Shown here: positions 1 to 7,873 of the stretch, piece after piece | How the letters are laid out: each line of letters begins with the position of its first letter | Position numbering within the stretch: the first letter of the stretch is position 1 | Source: Nostoc sp. CHAB 5834 | Lineage (GTDB): Bacteria > Cyanobacteriota > Cyanobacteriia > Cyanobacteriales > Nostocaceae | Length of the DNA: 23,345 nucleotides | Direction: 5' to 3' | Assembly: GCA_020829485.1 (NCBI GenBank) | Contig: JAIVFU010000098.1 | Location: 1-23,345 of the forward strand | Position numbers and translations under genes: made by a program | Notes under the pieces: generated by a model | What the model saw: the letters and a program-made list of their open reading frames with translations, nothing else | What the model was told of the DNA's origin: nothing | Database searches by the model: none

Positions 1-127
1 CCATTTACGTTTCATCGGACGTAGTTGGATTTGCTGAACTTGGACGTTTATTCGTTTGCACCATTCGCTCACAGCGTTTTTAAGTGCTTGTGCATCTTTC
101 CACTTTGCTTGAGCTTGAGTTTTTTCT
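1..127. repeat. Terminal direct repeat, first copy (circular overlap)
   Basis: These 127 bases are identical to 23219-23345. An exact repeat of this length at both ends of a contig is the usual signature of a circular molecule assembled with an overlap of 127. An open reading frame also runs intact across the join once the duplicate is removed. The circle is then about 23,218 bp. Confidence 0.95.
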
Positions 128-150
128 TGTGAGGGAGTCGGGTTCATCAT
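1..150 (-). CDS. YgjP-like (M48/DUF45) metallopeptidase, N-terminal part
   Basis: This is the 5' part of the gene whose remainder lies at 23015-23345; positions 1-127 duplicate 23219-23345. The start is the ATG at 150-148, with a second in-frame ATG at 147-145. It overlaps the hsdR stop codon (TGA at 149-147) in an ATGA arrangement, so translation is probably coupled to hsdR. Joining 1-150 to 23015-23218 gives one uninterrupted frame of 117 codons. The first 26 residues are hydrophilic and rich in Gln, Ala and Lys. The apparent split comes only from where the circle was opened. Confidence 0.85.
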   Translation of the reverse strand, partial: MMNPTPSQEKTQAQAKWKDAQALKNAVSEWCKRINVQVQQIQLRPMKRKW

Positions 151-3100
151 TCGACTCGTTCCAGTTTTAGTAGGTTGTTAGTGACTTCGATAGTTTGCTC
201 AACTGAGTTTGTCAAGGGATAAAGGGTGGCGTAAAGTTCGGTTCTCAGGTCGATTTCCTGACGTGCATCCCACCAGTAATCTGAGAAGTTGGCATAAACT
301 GCATTGATGGCTTTAGCTTGCTCAACACTGAGGTTACTGATTGCTTGCTTAATGACAGTGTAGATGGCAAAGGTATTTTCATCAACATCAAGCTTTTGGC
401 GTTCTTCCTCTGCTTCGACACATGCGTTGGCTATTTCATCTAATTGAACTAAAGCCTCGTGTGCTTCTATTTGGCGATTTTCAAAGGATTGACGAACTTT
501 TTCGGCTCGTTCACCAATAGAAATGAGAAAGGGCGATCGCACACTTCCATCTAGTACGTCTTTAGATATTGCTTTACTCAAGTTGAGAACCTTAACGTTA
601 TCCGTTGTGTCACTTTGACGGAATTGTTCTAATTGTTCGGCGTTAAGTTCGTAAATCGTTCCTGGCATTTCTAATTCGCCAATTGTGACGTTACGGCGTA
701 CCAGTTCTTTGGTTTTGGCGACTAGTTCCAAGTCTATGTAAGGATTAGTATTATAAGCTGCGCGGATTGTGGCATAAAGCCTGACAATGGCTTTATAGTT
801 TTTCATAAATTCGCCACCCAAGTCAGGGTCAGGTGAGAGAATTTCGTAAATAGTCTGCAATTTACGCGCAAATTTAAAAAATTCTTCTCGTAATTCTTTA
901 TCTGCAAAATATGCCGCAGCCCTTTCTTTAGCTTTGTCGTCCCATCCTCTAGTTAATGGTAAATACTGAGGTACAGTGTTTGCCATTAAACTATTTAGCT
1001 CGTTTTTAATCACATCAAGGTTCTGGATAATGTCGTTAATTTCTCCAGATTCAAAGGCTAAGGCTTTCTTTAAATTGTCGCCAAAAATGCCGATAAAATC
1101 GAGAACAAATCCGTAGGGTTTAATTAAACCGTCTGTATCTTCGTAGGGGCGGTTAACACGCGCTATACCTTGTAATAAAACATGATCGCGCATGGGTTTG
1201 TCGAGATACATGCAATACAGAATCGGTGCGTCAAATCCTGTGAGCAGCTTCTCGGTGACAATGAGAATTTTAGGTAATGCTTTGCGATATTCTTCGTAAA
1301 GTTGGCGAATTTTGGTAACAGAATCAGGTTCGCTAGCGCAATAGTTTTCTAAATTTTGGGCATCTACAGCAGAACAATAACCTGTAATAGTTAAGGTTTT
1401 GGTGTTGGTATTGTAAGTAAAATCTTGAGGGCGAGATTCAATAAAGCATACGGCTTCGTCTAGTAAGCTAATTTTAGCGGAAACGACTGATTTTTTAATA
1501 AAGGCTTTACGAACGTCTTTTTCTCCATCTTTGCTAAGGTTGTAATCTCGTAGTCCTTCGGCAGTAGTATAAGAATAAACAACTGTTGAATATTCAGTAG
1601 GTAAATATTTATCTAAAGCTTTTTTATAAAAAACGCAAGCTTCTCTATCTACACCTACAAAAAAGGCTTTAAAGCCCATTGGTTCAATGGATTCTCGGAA
1701 GTGTTTGGCGACAAATTTAGCGACTTTATCAACTCTGTCATCGCTTTTAAGGAAGTTTTTGATATTAACTGCACTGTCAAGGATGCCGTTAAGTTCCTCA
1801 ATATCACTAACACCTTCTTCTGATTTTAATTGTAAAAATTCTTCTTCTAAAATTTCTTTAGGAACAAGAAACTCAGATTTTGCAAATTGATAATTGAGTT
1901 TTAATGTTGTACCATCTTTTACTGAGTCGGCTGTTGAGTATTTATCTAAGGTTAATTGAGTGTCGCTAACTTCACCGAATGTCTCGAAAGTTCCTTTCTT
2001 ACCTTTAGCGACTTTACTAACAGGTGTACCCGTAAAGCCAATCAAAGTAGCATTAGGAAGGGCAGCCATTAAAAAAGTGCCTAAATTACCGCCAGTGGTA
2101 CGGTGCGCTTCATCGACTAAAACGGTAATTGTAGAACGTGGGTTAACTACATCCATTTTGTCGAATTTATGAATCATGGTGACAATTAAGCCACGATAAT
2201 CTTGTCTAATTAACTGTTGGAATTCCGCTTTATTTTCTGCTAGTTCATAGCTTTTAATACCATAAGCTTTGAGGTTTTTATCGAGTTGGTTTTCTAGCTC
2301 GTTGCGGTCAATTACCATAATGACGGTGTTGTCGCCGCTAATATTGCTTAATAAGGCTGCAACTGTAATGATAGTTAGAGTTTTACCGCTACCTTGGGTA
2401 TGCCAAACAAGACCCTGTTTTTTATCAGGGTCTTGAATACGTTGCAGCACTTTTTCAACAGCACGGGTTTGGTGTTGACGGAGGACAACTTTTGTTAACC
2501 CGTTATCGCGTTCGAGGAAAACAATGTAATATCTGAGAACTTTTAAAAAGCGTTCTTTATCAAAGAAAGTTTTGATTTGCTCTTCGTAATCACCTTCTGT
2601 AATACTTTTATCTTGTTTTATTTTCCACTCGAACAAATTTTTGCGGTTGGTATTCCAAGTTAAGCCATACCAAAAATTCCAAAGTTCCGTGACTTCAAAA
2701 ATTTGGGGAAAAGTTAGGATTTCGGGAGTTTGTTTGTGGTAGCGGCGAATTTGGTCAACACCTAATGCTAAACCATCGGTTTTCCTTTCTCCTTTGGTTT
2801 CGGCAATGGCGATGGGGATACCGTTAATTAGAAAAATAACATCAGCACGGTTTGAGAAAGCAATGCCTTTTTGTGTCCATTCATCGGTGACGTGGAAGAT
2901 GTTATTTTCTGGGTTATTAAAGTTGATAAGAGTAATGTTTCTGTCACGTCTTTCTGTTTCGACAAAAACAGTTTGTTTTCCCTGCAACCAGTTTAATGCT
3001 TCGCGGTTTCCTTCGATGGTGCTGTCGATGTTTCGCAGACGTTGGAGAATACCATCTATATTATTGGCTGTAACGACACCAGGATTGAGTTTTATTAGTT

Positions 3101-3254
3101 GCGTGCGGAGGAGATTACCTAAGTAGCGCTCTTTGAGTTTTTCCTCACTTCTGCCTTCTCGCCGTTGTAATGCTTCTTTTTGGGGTAAGTAGTCCCAGCC
3201 AATTTGATTGGCGTATTTTAGCATAGGTCTTTGGACGGCGGAGGCTTCGCTCAT
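147..3254 (-). CDS. hsdR: Type I restriction enzyme, R (ATP-dependent translocase/nuclease) subunit
   Basis: The 1035-residue motor and nuclease subunit of a Type I restriction-modification complex; it cuts unmodified DNA after ATP-driven translocation. The N-terminal RecB-like nuclease motif is visible as D138 followed by E152-x-K154 (IAETK). The SF2 helicase core has Walker A TQGSGKT at about 286-292, DEAH at 381-384 and the motif III-like TGT at about 408-410. A long helical C-terminal region that would contact HsdM/HsdS follows. Length is normal for the family. The start ATG (3254-3252) overlaps the hsdS stop by 4 bp (ATGA) and the stop overlaps the metallopeptidase start the same way, so this is one tight operon. 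No frameshift or missing catalytic motif is seen, so the enzyme is probably active. Confidence 0.96.
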   Translation of the reverse strand: MSEASAVQRPMLKYANQIGWDYLPQKEALQRREGRSEEKLKERYLGNLLRTQLIKLNPGVVTANNIDGILQRLRNIDSTIEGNREALNWLQGKQTVFVETERRDRNITLINFNNPENNIFHVTDEWTQKGIAFSNRADVIFLINGIPIAIAETKGERKTDGLALGVDQIRRYHKQTPEILTFPQIFEVTELWNFWYGLTWNTNRKNLFEWKIKQDKSITEGDYEEQIKTFFDKERFLKVLRYYIVFLERDNGLTKVVLRQHQTRAVEKVLQRIQDPDKKQGLVWHTQGSGKTLTIITVAALLSNISGDNTVIMVIDRNELENQLDKNLKAYGIKSYELAENKAEFQQLIRQDYRGLIVTMIHKFDKMDVVNPRSTITVLVDEAHRTTGGNLGTFLMAALPNATLIGFTGTPVSKVAKGKKGTFETFGEVSDTQLTLDKYSTADSVKDGTTLKLNYQFAKSEFLVPKEILEEEFLQLKSEEGVSDIEELNGILDSAVNIKNFLKSDDRVDKVAKFVAKHFRESIEPMGFKAFFVGVDREACVFYKKALDKYLPTEYSTVVYSYTTAEGLRDYNLSKDGEKDVRKAFIKKSVVSAKISLLDEAVCFIESRPQDFTYNTNTKTLTITGYCSAVDAQNLENYCASEPDSVTKIRQLYEEYRKALPKILIVTEKLLTGFDAPILYCMYLDKPMRDHVLLQGIARVNRPYEDTDGLIKPYGFVLDFIGIFGDNLKKALAFESGEINDIIQNLDVIKNELNSLMANTVPQYLPLTRGWDDKAKERAAAYFADKELREEFFKFARKLQTIYEILSPDPDLGGEFMKNYKAIVRLYATIRAAYNTNPYIDLELVAKTKELVRRNVTIGELEMPGTIYELNAEQLEQFRQSDTTDNVKVLNLSKAISKDVLDGSVRSPFLISIGERAEKVRQSFENRQIEAHEALVQLDEIANACVEAEEERQKLDVDENTFAIYTVIKQAISNLSVEQAKAINAVYANFSDYWWDARQEIDLRTELYATLYPLTNSVEQTIEVTNNLLKLERVE

Positions 3255-4501
3255 ACGTGTATCTCGGTTAACTCTTGGGTAGAAATTTTACCTGTCATCA
3301 GCTGTTCTAGCATAGCCTGGTAGAGTTCGTCGAGAGTAGCAATTTCTTTTTCTAGGGCGGAAATTTTGCAATCGCAAGTTGTTAAAAATTTACTTATTTC
3401 ACTTTGTTCATCAATATTAGATGGAAGCATTATAGGAATTACAGATGCATTGCTTGCATTAAAAACAGAGTTGATTGATGATTGGGAACTCTTGCGAGCG
3501 AAAAAGTCTTGAAATTTAAGATATTGTAAATAATAAAATAAATATATGTTATTAATTTTATCATTGGCTCTAAAGCGCAAAATAAAAGATGAAAAAGTAT
3601 ACTCTCCTTGTAGGTCGAATAAAGCAGTCTTCCCTACATGATTTTGACTACCGCTTCGCCAGTTAAATAGCAAATCTCCCGGTCGCAAAATAAGTTTTTC
3701 TTTCTTTGAATCTGCTATTTCATAATATCTAAGTGTTGTCAAGTCTAATGTACCTCGATTTGTAATATTTATATTAGTAAAGATAGGAATACCTACACTG
3801 TCATCAGTTAAATTAGCAACAGCAGCTTGTACTCCATAGACAATATCAGCAACTTCTTTTAAGTGAACTAAATTCCAACTATTAGGAATCTCGCCTATTT
3901 CGGTTGGCTTACGAGATTCATTGCGAGTACCTTGAGTAAATAGATACTGCATCAGTGTAGTTTTACGTTCCCGTTCCAGTTCTAATTCATGGTGACAGGT
4001 TTCTTTGGCTTTCTGGACAGTTTGCAGAATGTGAACAATATCGTTTTGTTCGTGTAGTGTGGGGAGAGGAAAATTAAACTGTGTTAAATATGTCCAAGAA
4101 GTTCTAGGATGATTGACTCCGCGTGTTGTTTTGATTGCGTGGGCAATAAATTCTTTGGTATGGATTAGATAAGTTAAAAATTCAGGTTTGATTAATCCAT
4201 TCGTTTTAAATACAAGAATGTCTGTGGAACAAATCCCTTCAAAACTAGCTAAAACTGCTTTATCTAAATAAGGTCGAAGTTTACCGTATAATACATCGCC
4301 AGGGTAAAACTTTGACTTAGAACTTTTTACTTCTGATGCAATCCCCCATCTAGTCAGCTTAGGATTACCTGGGTCTATATGTTCTAATCCGACATAATTT
4401 ATATTTGGATTATCTGTAGGCTGTACAGATTCTTTGCCTATAGTACATAATTCTCCAAAAAAAATATTTTTCCATTTAAAAGGTAGTTTAATCTCACTCA
4501 T
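3251..4501 (-). CDS. hsdS: Type I restriction-modification specificity subunit
   Basis: The 416-residue DNA-recognition subunit. It has the classic two-fold layout: target-recognition domain 1 (about 1-150), a central helical spacer (about 150-195), target-recognition domain 2 (about 205-362, opening with the typical GEIPNSW), and a C-terminal helical spacer (about 363-405, ending in a stretch typical of Hsd[12 protein letters not shown]). The two domains each read half of a bipartite target; the target cannot be predicted from sequence alone. The start overlaps the end of hsdM by 8 bp and the stop overlaps the hsdR start by 4 bp. Both halves are intact, and I see no duplicated spacer or second hsdS cassette that would suggest phase variation by recombination. 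Confidence 0.94.
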   Translation of the reverse strand: MSEIKLPFKWKNIFFGELCTIGKESVQPTDNPNINYVGLEHIDPGNPKLTRWGIASEVKSSKSKFYPGDVLYGKLRPYLDKAVLASFEGICSTDILVFKTNGLIKPEFLTYLIHTKEFIAHAIKTTRGVNHPRTSWTYLTQFNFPLPTLHEQNDIVHILQTVQKAKETCHHELELERERKTTLMQYLFTQGTRNESRKPTEIGEIPNSWNLVHLKEVADIVYGVQAAVANLTDDSVGIPIFTNINITNRGTLDLTTLRYYEIADSKKEKLILRPGDLLFNWRSGSQNHVGKTALFDLQGEYTFSSFILRFRANDKINNIYLFYYLQYLKFQDFFARKSSQSSINSVFNASNASVIPIMLPSNIDEQSEISKFLTTCDCKISALEKEIATLDELYQAMLEQLMTGKISTQELTEIHV

Positions 4502-6155
4502 CCCTGCTCCTTATATTAAGATTTAACTTAGCCAAAGCCTCATCTAAATTTCTATCTGCTTGTTCCCTTTCCCATCTTGCAACCGCTAAATCAGCCAAAA
4601 TATCTGTAATTGAACGATGACTCACTTTATCATTAATATTCACAAACTGAGAAGGACTGAGATTATAATCTGCTTTCCTCAACTCCTCTAATTTAACAAT
4701 TTGACTCAACTTATACCTAGTTTCCCAATTGCGACAAACCTCAGCAACAGCCTGAATCCCCTCTTCCTTCAAAACATTTTTCGGGTCGCCCTTCAAAAAA
4801 TAATTAGCAGCATTAATTAGTAAAAACTCGCCTTTTCTTTCTAAAGGCTTCTGTCGATTCAATAATATAATTACTCCTGGTGCAGCAGTATTATAAAATA
4901 GGTTATCTGGCAACAAGATTACTCCTTCAACCCTGTCCCTTTCCACAAATTCTTTGCGAATATCCCTTTCCCTATCTTTATTCTTACTTCCCGAACCGCG
5001 AGACAAAGCCCCAGTATCTAAAATAATGGCTGCTCTTCCATTATCTTTAAGCGATGCCCAAATGTGCTGTACCCAGCCCCAATCTGCTGTATTGTTAGGT
5101 GCAATACCTACTTGAAATCGTTCAAAAGAATCAGCTTCGTAAGCATCTACATCATAGTTGTTGTCATTCCACATGGGATTAGAAACAACATAATCAAAAC
5201 GCTTAATTTTACTATTAACTATAAATTTAGGCTGTTTCAAAGTATCGCCAATATCAAGAACCGTATCAGTAAAATCCTGTAAAAACATATTCATCTTGGC
5301 AATAGCAAAAGTTGTGGGATTCAACTCTTGCCCATACAACCGAGGTGCTTTGCTTTCTTCCCCTGGATGCTTGCGGTTAAACACCAAACGCGGCTTAATT
5401 AATAATCTTCCCGACCCACAAGTAGGATCATAAACTGTAGTATATGGTTCAGGGTCAATAATTTCGGCAATCAACCAACTAACCTTAGAAGGTGTCAAAA
5501 ACTCCCCTGCACTTTGCCCCTGTCCTTCTGCAAACTTCCGCAGCAAATACTCATAGGCTTCTCCTAGAACATCTGCATTAGTATTTTTTAACCCCAAGCG
5601 ATGCCGACTAATTACTTCAATTAAATCCTTTAAACGATCATCATCTAAAACACGCTGATTTTCTTGTTTTTCGTTATAGTCCTTCAGTGTCAGCGTTCCC
5701 GACAACATCGGATTAAGTTTTGCCACTTCCCGCATCGCTGTTGTGATAAATTCGCCTAACCCATCCTTTGGTTTAAAGCGGATTTTATCCCAACGGTATT
5801 CTTCAGGAATATAATAACGAACAATTGGCGGGCGATTATTTTTCAACGCATCCCGATGGTCTGCTTCAATAAAAGCACGAGCTAAATCTTGACCACCAAA
5901 CTTTTCCTCGCAGGCTTTGAACTCATCATCAAAAACATCAGAAAGCCGTTTGTAGAAAATTAGCGGTAGAATAAAATCCTTGTATTTTGGTGCATCAGTA
6001 GTACCACGTATTTTACAAGCAGCATCCCACAGCCATTGTTCCATTGCAGGAATGTCCAATTGTTCCTCAGCCTTGTTAATTTCCTCTAATAAAGGCAACC
6101 CTACTGAATCATTTGGTGACTGCTTTTTACTGTTTTTCCTAATTCCACGCGGCAC
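4494..6155 (-). CDS. hsdM: Type I restriction-modification N6-adenine methyltransferase
   Basis: The 553-residue methyltransferase subunit, which with HsdS protects self DNA by methylating adenine. The N-terminal HsdM_N domain (WLWDAACKIRG at about 41-51) is followed by GEFLTP (217-222) and SAM-binding motif I DPTCGSG (243-249). GQELNP lies at 275-280 and the catalytic motif IV reads SNPMW (325-329), a variant of NPPF/Y. The start is a GTG at 6155-6153, chosen because GGAG lies about 8 bases upstream and no in-frame ATG precedes it. It is the first gene of hsdM-hsdS-hsdR-metallopeptidase. The operon promoter must lie in 6156-6513, but I cannot place it firmly. Confidence 0.95.
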   Translation of the reverse strand: MPRGIRKNSKKQSPNDSVGLPLLEEINKAEEQLDIPAMEQWLWDAACKIRGTTDAPKYKDFILPLIFYKRLSDVFDDEFKACEEKFGGQDLARAFIEADHRDALKNNRPPIVRYYIPEEYRWDKIRFKPKDGLGEFITTAMREVAKLNPMLSGTLTLKDYNEKQENQRVLDDDRLKDLIEVISRHRLGLKNTNADVLGEAYEYLLRKFAEGQGQSAGEFLTPSKVSWLIAEIIDPEPYTTVYDPTCGSGRLLIKPRLVFNRKHPGEESKAPRLYGQELNPTTFAIAKMNMFLQDFTDTVLDIGDTLKQPKFIVNSKIKRFDYVVSNPMWNDNNYDVDAYEADSFERFQVGIAPNNTADWGWVQHIWASLKDNGRAAIILDTGALSRGSGSKNKDRERDIRKEFVERDRVEGVILLPDNLFYNTAAPGVIILLNRQKPLERKGEFLLINAANYFLKGDPKNVLKEEGIQAVAEVCRNWETRYKLSQIVKLEELRKADYNLSPSQFVNINDKVSHRSITDILADLAVARWEREQADRNLDEALAKLNLNIRSRDE

Positions 6156-6203
6156 GAGACTTACTCCGATACATCTATACCATTCTTCCAGTAAAGTCCA
6201 ACA

Positions 6204-6320
6204 TTAGCTAAGTTTTTTAGCCAATTGTTGATAAATCTGATCCAACCACACCGGAATTACAGCTTTACCTAGCTTTGCTGTGAGATTTTTAATATTACTG
6301 GCTTGGGTGATATCTTGCAC
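6204..6320 (-). CDS. Small ORF or C-terminal gene remnant before hsdM
   Basis: A 38-codon frame reads from a GTG at 6320, immediately after an in-frame stop, to a TAA at 6206-6204, 48 bases before hsdM. The peptide (containing IKNLTAKLGKAVIPVWLDQI) is helical and protein-like, and resembles the tail of a longer protein more than random sequence. I do not recognise the family. It could be the decayed 3' end of a gene formerly upstream of hsdM, or a very small leader ORF. No clear ribosome-binding site is visible. Confidence 0.25.
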   Translation of the reverse strand: MQDITQASNIKNLTAKLGKAVIPVWLDQIYQQLAKKLS

Positions 6321-6475
6321 CTACGGGGTGAAATGACCAGTGGTGTAGAAAGTTATGCTAAATCTCCATTGCCCTGTGAAACCGATTCAGCCTAGTTTCT
6401 AAGACTAATGCTTTCTCAGTATCTCTTGTGTTGAAAACCACGAAATCACAAATCGCTGAAAGAAGAAATAAAGAA

Positions 6476-6496
6476 ATCGTCTTTTCGTTTTTTCGT
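6476..6496. promoter_or_regulatory. Candidate partition/operator repeat downstream of parA-RHH
   Basis: Positions 6476-6488 read ATCGTCTTTTCGT, matching 12 of 13 bases of the exact 13-bp repeat found twice upstream of parA (7389-7401, 7429-7441). A further TTTTTCGT follows at once. The motif therefore brackets the ParA/RHH operon on both sides, as expected of RHH operator or centromere sites. Assignment as parS is inference. Confidence 0.5.
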
Positions 6497-6513
6497 TAAA
6501 TGACGAATCTTTA

Positions 6514-6747
6514 CTAGCCATGATTATCCGTCCAGTATTTAAAAATCCGTTGTAATAGCTCGACTTGGCTACAACCGTAAGTAGCAGCCGCAATCTTAAA
6601 ATCCTTTTTAAACTCGGCAGGTACTTTAAAATTCAGGTTGGAAATTTCCCCTGGATCGGGCTTCTCCAAATTTGACTTTGTTTCATCAATACTAGGAGGT
6701 TCACCTTTATTTGGTTTACGTGGTGGTGCTGGTGGTTTGGTTGCCAT
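6514..6747 (-). CDS. Ribbon-helix-helix partner of ParA (ParG-like centromere-binding protein)
   Basis: A 77-residue protein with a disordered, Pro/Lys-rich N-terminus (about 1-35) and a C-terminal ribbon-helix-helix-like fold (NLNFKVPAEFKKDFKIAAAT, then a helix ending in LLQRIFKYW). This is the layout of ParG-type centromere-binding proteins, whose flexible tails stimulate ParA/ParF ATPases. I chose the ATG at 6747 rather than an upstream in-frame codon at 6765 because AGGAGG lies 6 bases before it. The gene starts 1 base after the parA stop codon, so the pair is co-translated. It probably binds the ATCGTNTTTTCGT repeats on either side of the operon. The family is inferred from fold pattern and context only. 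Confidence 0.75.
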   Translation of the reverse strand: MATKPPAPPRKPNKGEPPSIDETKSNLEKPDPGEISNLNFKVPAEFKKDFKIAAATYGCSQVELLQRIFKYWTDNHG

Positions 6748-6748
6748 A

Positions 6749-7390
6749 TCATGCCTCCTGCTCATTCAATAAATCAATAATTCCTTGTACGACTTGTTCT
6801 GCCCGTTGCTTTAACGTTGGGAAGGTAACTTCGGAAAGAGCGCGGCCGTTATCAGAAGCCTGACGGTAAGCAGTTTTTTCAGGGATTGAGCCAGCCACTG
6901 TGTTATAACCAGCCTTACGAATATACGATCGGGCTTCTTCGATCTCATTCTCCCGATCGCCTACTCGACATAAAACAAAAATAATTTTATCGACAGAGAT
7001 TTTGGAATTTACCAATTCATGGGCCAAGAGAACGGATGGTTTGAGGTCATCTAGTGACAAGCCTGTGGGCAGGACTACCAAATCACTTGCACGGGCAATT
7101 TCTAGAGTGCCTTGCATAGAATGTGGTGGCCCATCCAGAATCATGAGGTCATAAACATCAGCGTGTTTCAGAGCTTGGGGAACAGTGCGGAATTGTTCAA
7201 CTGCAATCTCCGGCTGGATACCGTTTACTTCCCGACGCTGTTTCCAGTCTGTGCTTGTACCTTGAGAGATATCTAGGTCGGCAATCTTTACATCCCATCC
7301 AGCAGCAGCATACTCACGGGCAATCAACCTAGCAATCGTGCTTTTTGAAACGCCGCCTTTTTGGGAGATGACACCCACTAATACGGTCAT
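6749..7390 (-). CDS. parA: ParA-family plasmid partition ATPase (short, ParF-like)
   Basis: A 213-residue Walker-type partition ATPase without the N-terminal HTH of long ParA proteins, that is, type Ib/ParF-like. The deviant Walker A is KGGVSKST (11-18), with Ser where Gly is usual, and both signature lysines K11 and K16 are present. Walker A' is ADLD (37-40) and Walker B is MILDGPP (83-89). ParA proteins bind DNA non-specifically with ATP and segregate plasmids through a centromere-bound partner, here the adjacent RHH protein. One copy of the 13-bp repeat (7389-7401) overlaps the start codon region, implying autoregulation. This is one of two apparent partition cassettes on the plasmid. Confidence 0.93.
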   Translation of the reverse strand: MTVLVGVISQKGGVSKSTIARLIAREYAAAGWDVKIADLDISQGTSTDWKQRREVNGIQPEIAVEQFRTVPQALKHADVYDLMILDGPPHSMQGTLEIARASDLVVLPTGLSLDDLKPSVLLAHELVNSKISVDKIIFVLCRVGDRENEIEEARSYIRKAGYNTVAGSIPEKTAYRQASDNGRALSEVTFPTLKQRAEQVVQGIIDLLNEQEA

Positions 7391-7512
7391 CGTGTTTTCG
7401 TCCTTTCGCCCAAGAGCGATTTATTTATATCGTGTTTTCGTTCTTTATTCCAGCCACGACTTCGTTATAGCAAGAAAATAAGATTTAAACAAAGGACGAA
7501 ATCGTTATTTCG
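7389..7512. promoter_or_regulatory. Operator/centromere repeat array upstream of parA
   Basis: ATCGTGTTTTCGT occurs exactly at 7389-7401 and 7429-7441, 40 bp apart. TTTCGTCCTTT (7396-7406) recurs inverted as AAAGGACGAAA at 7491-7501, followed by ATCGTTATTTCG. The array covers the parA start codon and the expected promoter zone. It is the likely binding region for ParA/RHH autoregulation, partition, or both. Confidence 0.6.
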
Positions 7513-7873
7513 CTAAAAGTATTTTATACCGGAGGAGGGTAGGGTTTACCCCATCGAGGGGAAGTTTAAATAAAACTCGCAGTGGTAAAGAAGCGTAACG
7601 AAGATTCCCGAAATCGGGAATTTATTCGTTTTAGCGATCGCCGTGCTGTAAGTTCTAAGATTGTGGAACAATCATGTTCTTTGCTAGTGGCGGGACTGTG
7701 GATGGGGACTATTTGATGACTCGTCACAGCCCCCACACACAGTCAACCAAGCATCATAGGGATTTGATGACCAAGCTGTGAGCAGTATGATGGATGTGAC
7801 AGGTCAAAAGGAAAAGTGATAAATACTGGAAGAATTACAAACAGAAGTAGTTGTGATTCATCAGTGGTCGGCT
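7513..7873. other. Gene-free spacer between parA and rep
   Basis: About 360 bp without a convincing gene. It holds a palindrome of the TTCCC...GGGAA family (7604-7621) and a HIP1 octamer (7634-7641). ATTTGATGA occurs twice (about 7711 and 7770). A 35-codon plus-strand frame near 7675 shows no coding character. No clear terminator for the rep transcript is visible. Confidence 0.5.
7604..7621. repeat. Palindrome ATTCCCGA-AA-TCGGGAAT
   Basis: Perfect 8-bp arms with a 2-bp centre. It is one of five intergenic palindromes on the plasmid built on TTCCC...GGGAA (others at 11932, 20182, 20299 and 21534). Confidence 0.75.

Noticed and set aside
1..127. Biological terminal repeats of a linear phage or element
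   Set aside because: An exact 127-bp end overlap and a gene frame continuous across the join fit a circular assembly better.
3251..4501. Phase-variable hsdS with inverted cassettes
   Set aside because: Only one hsdS and no partner repeats elsewhere on the plasmid.
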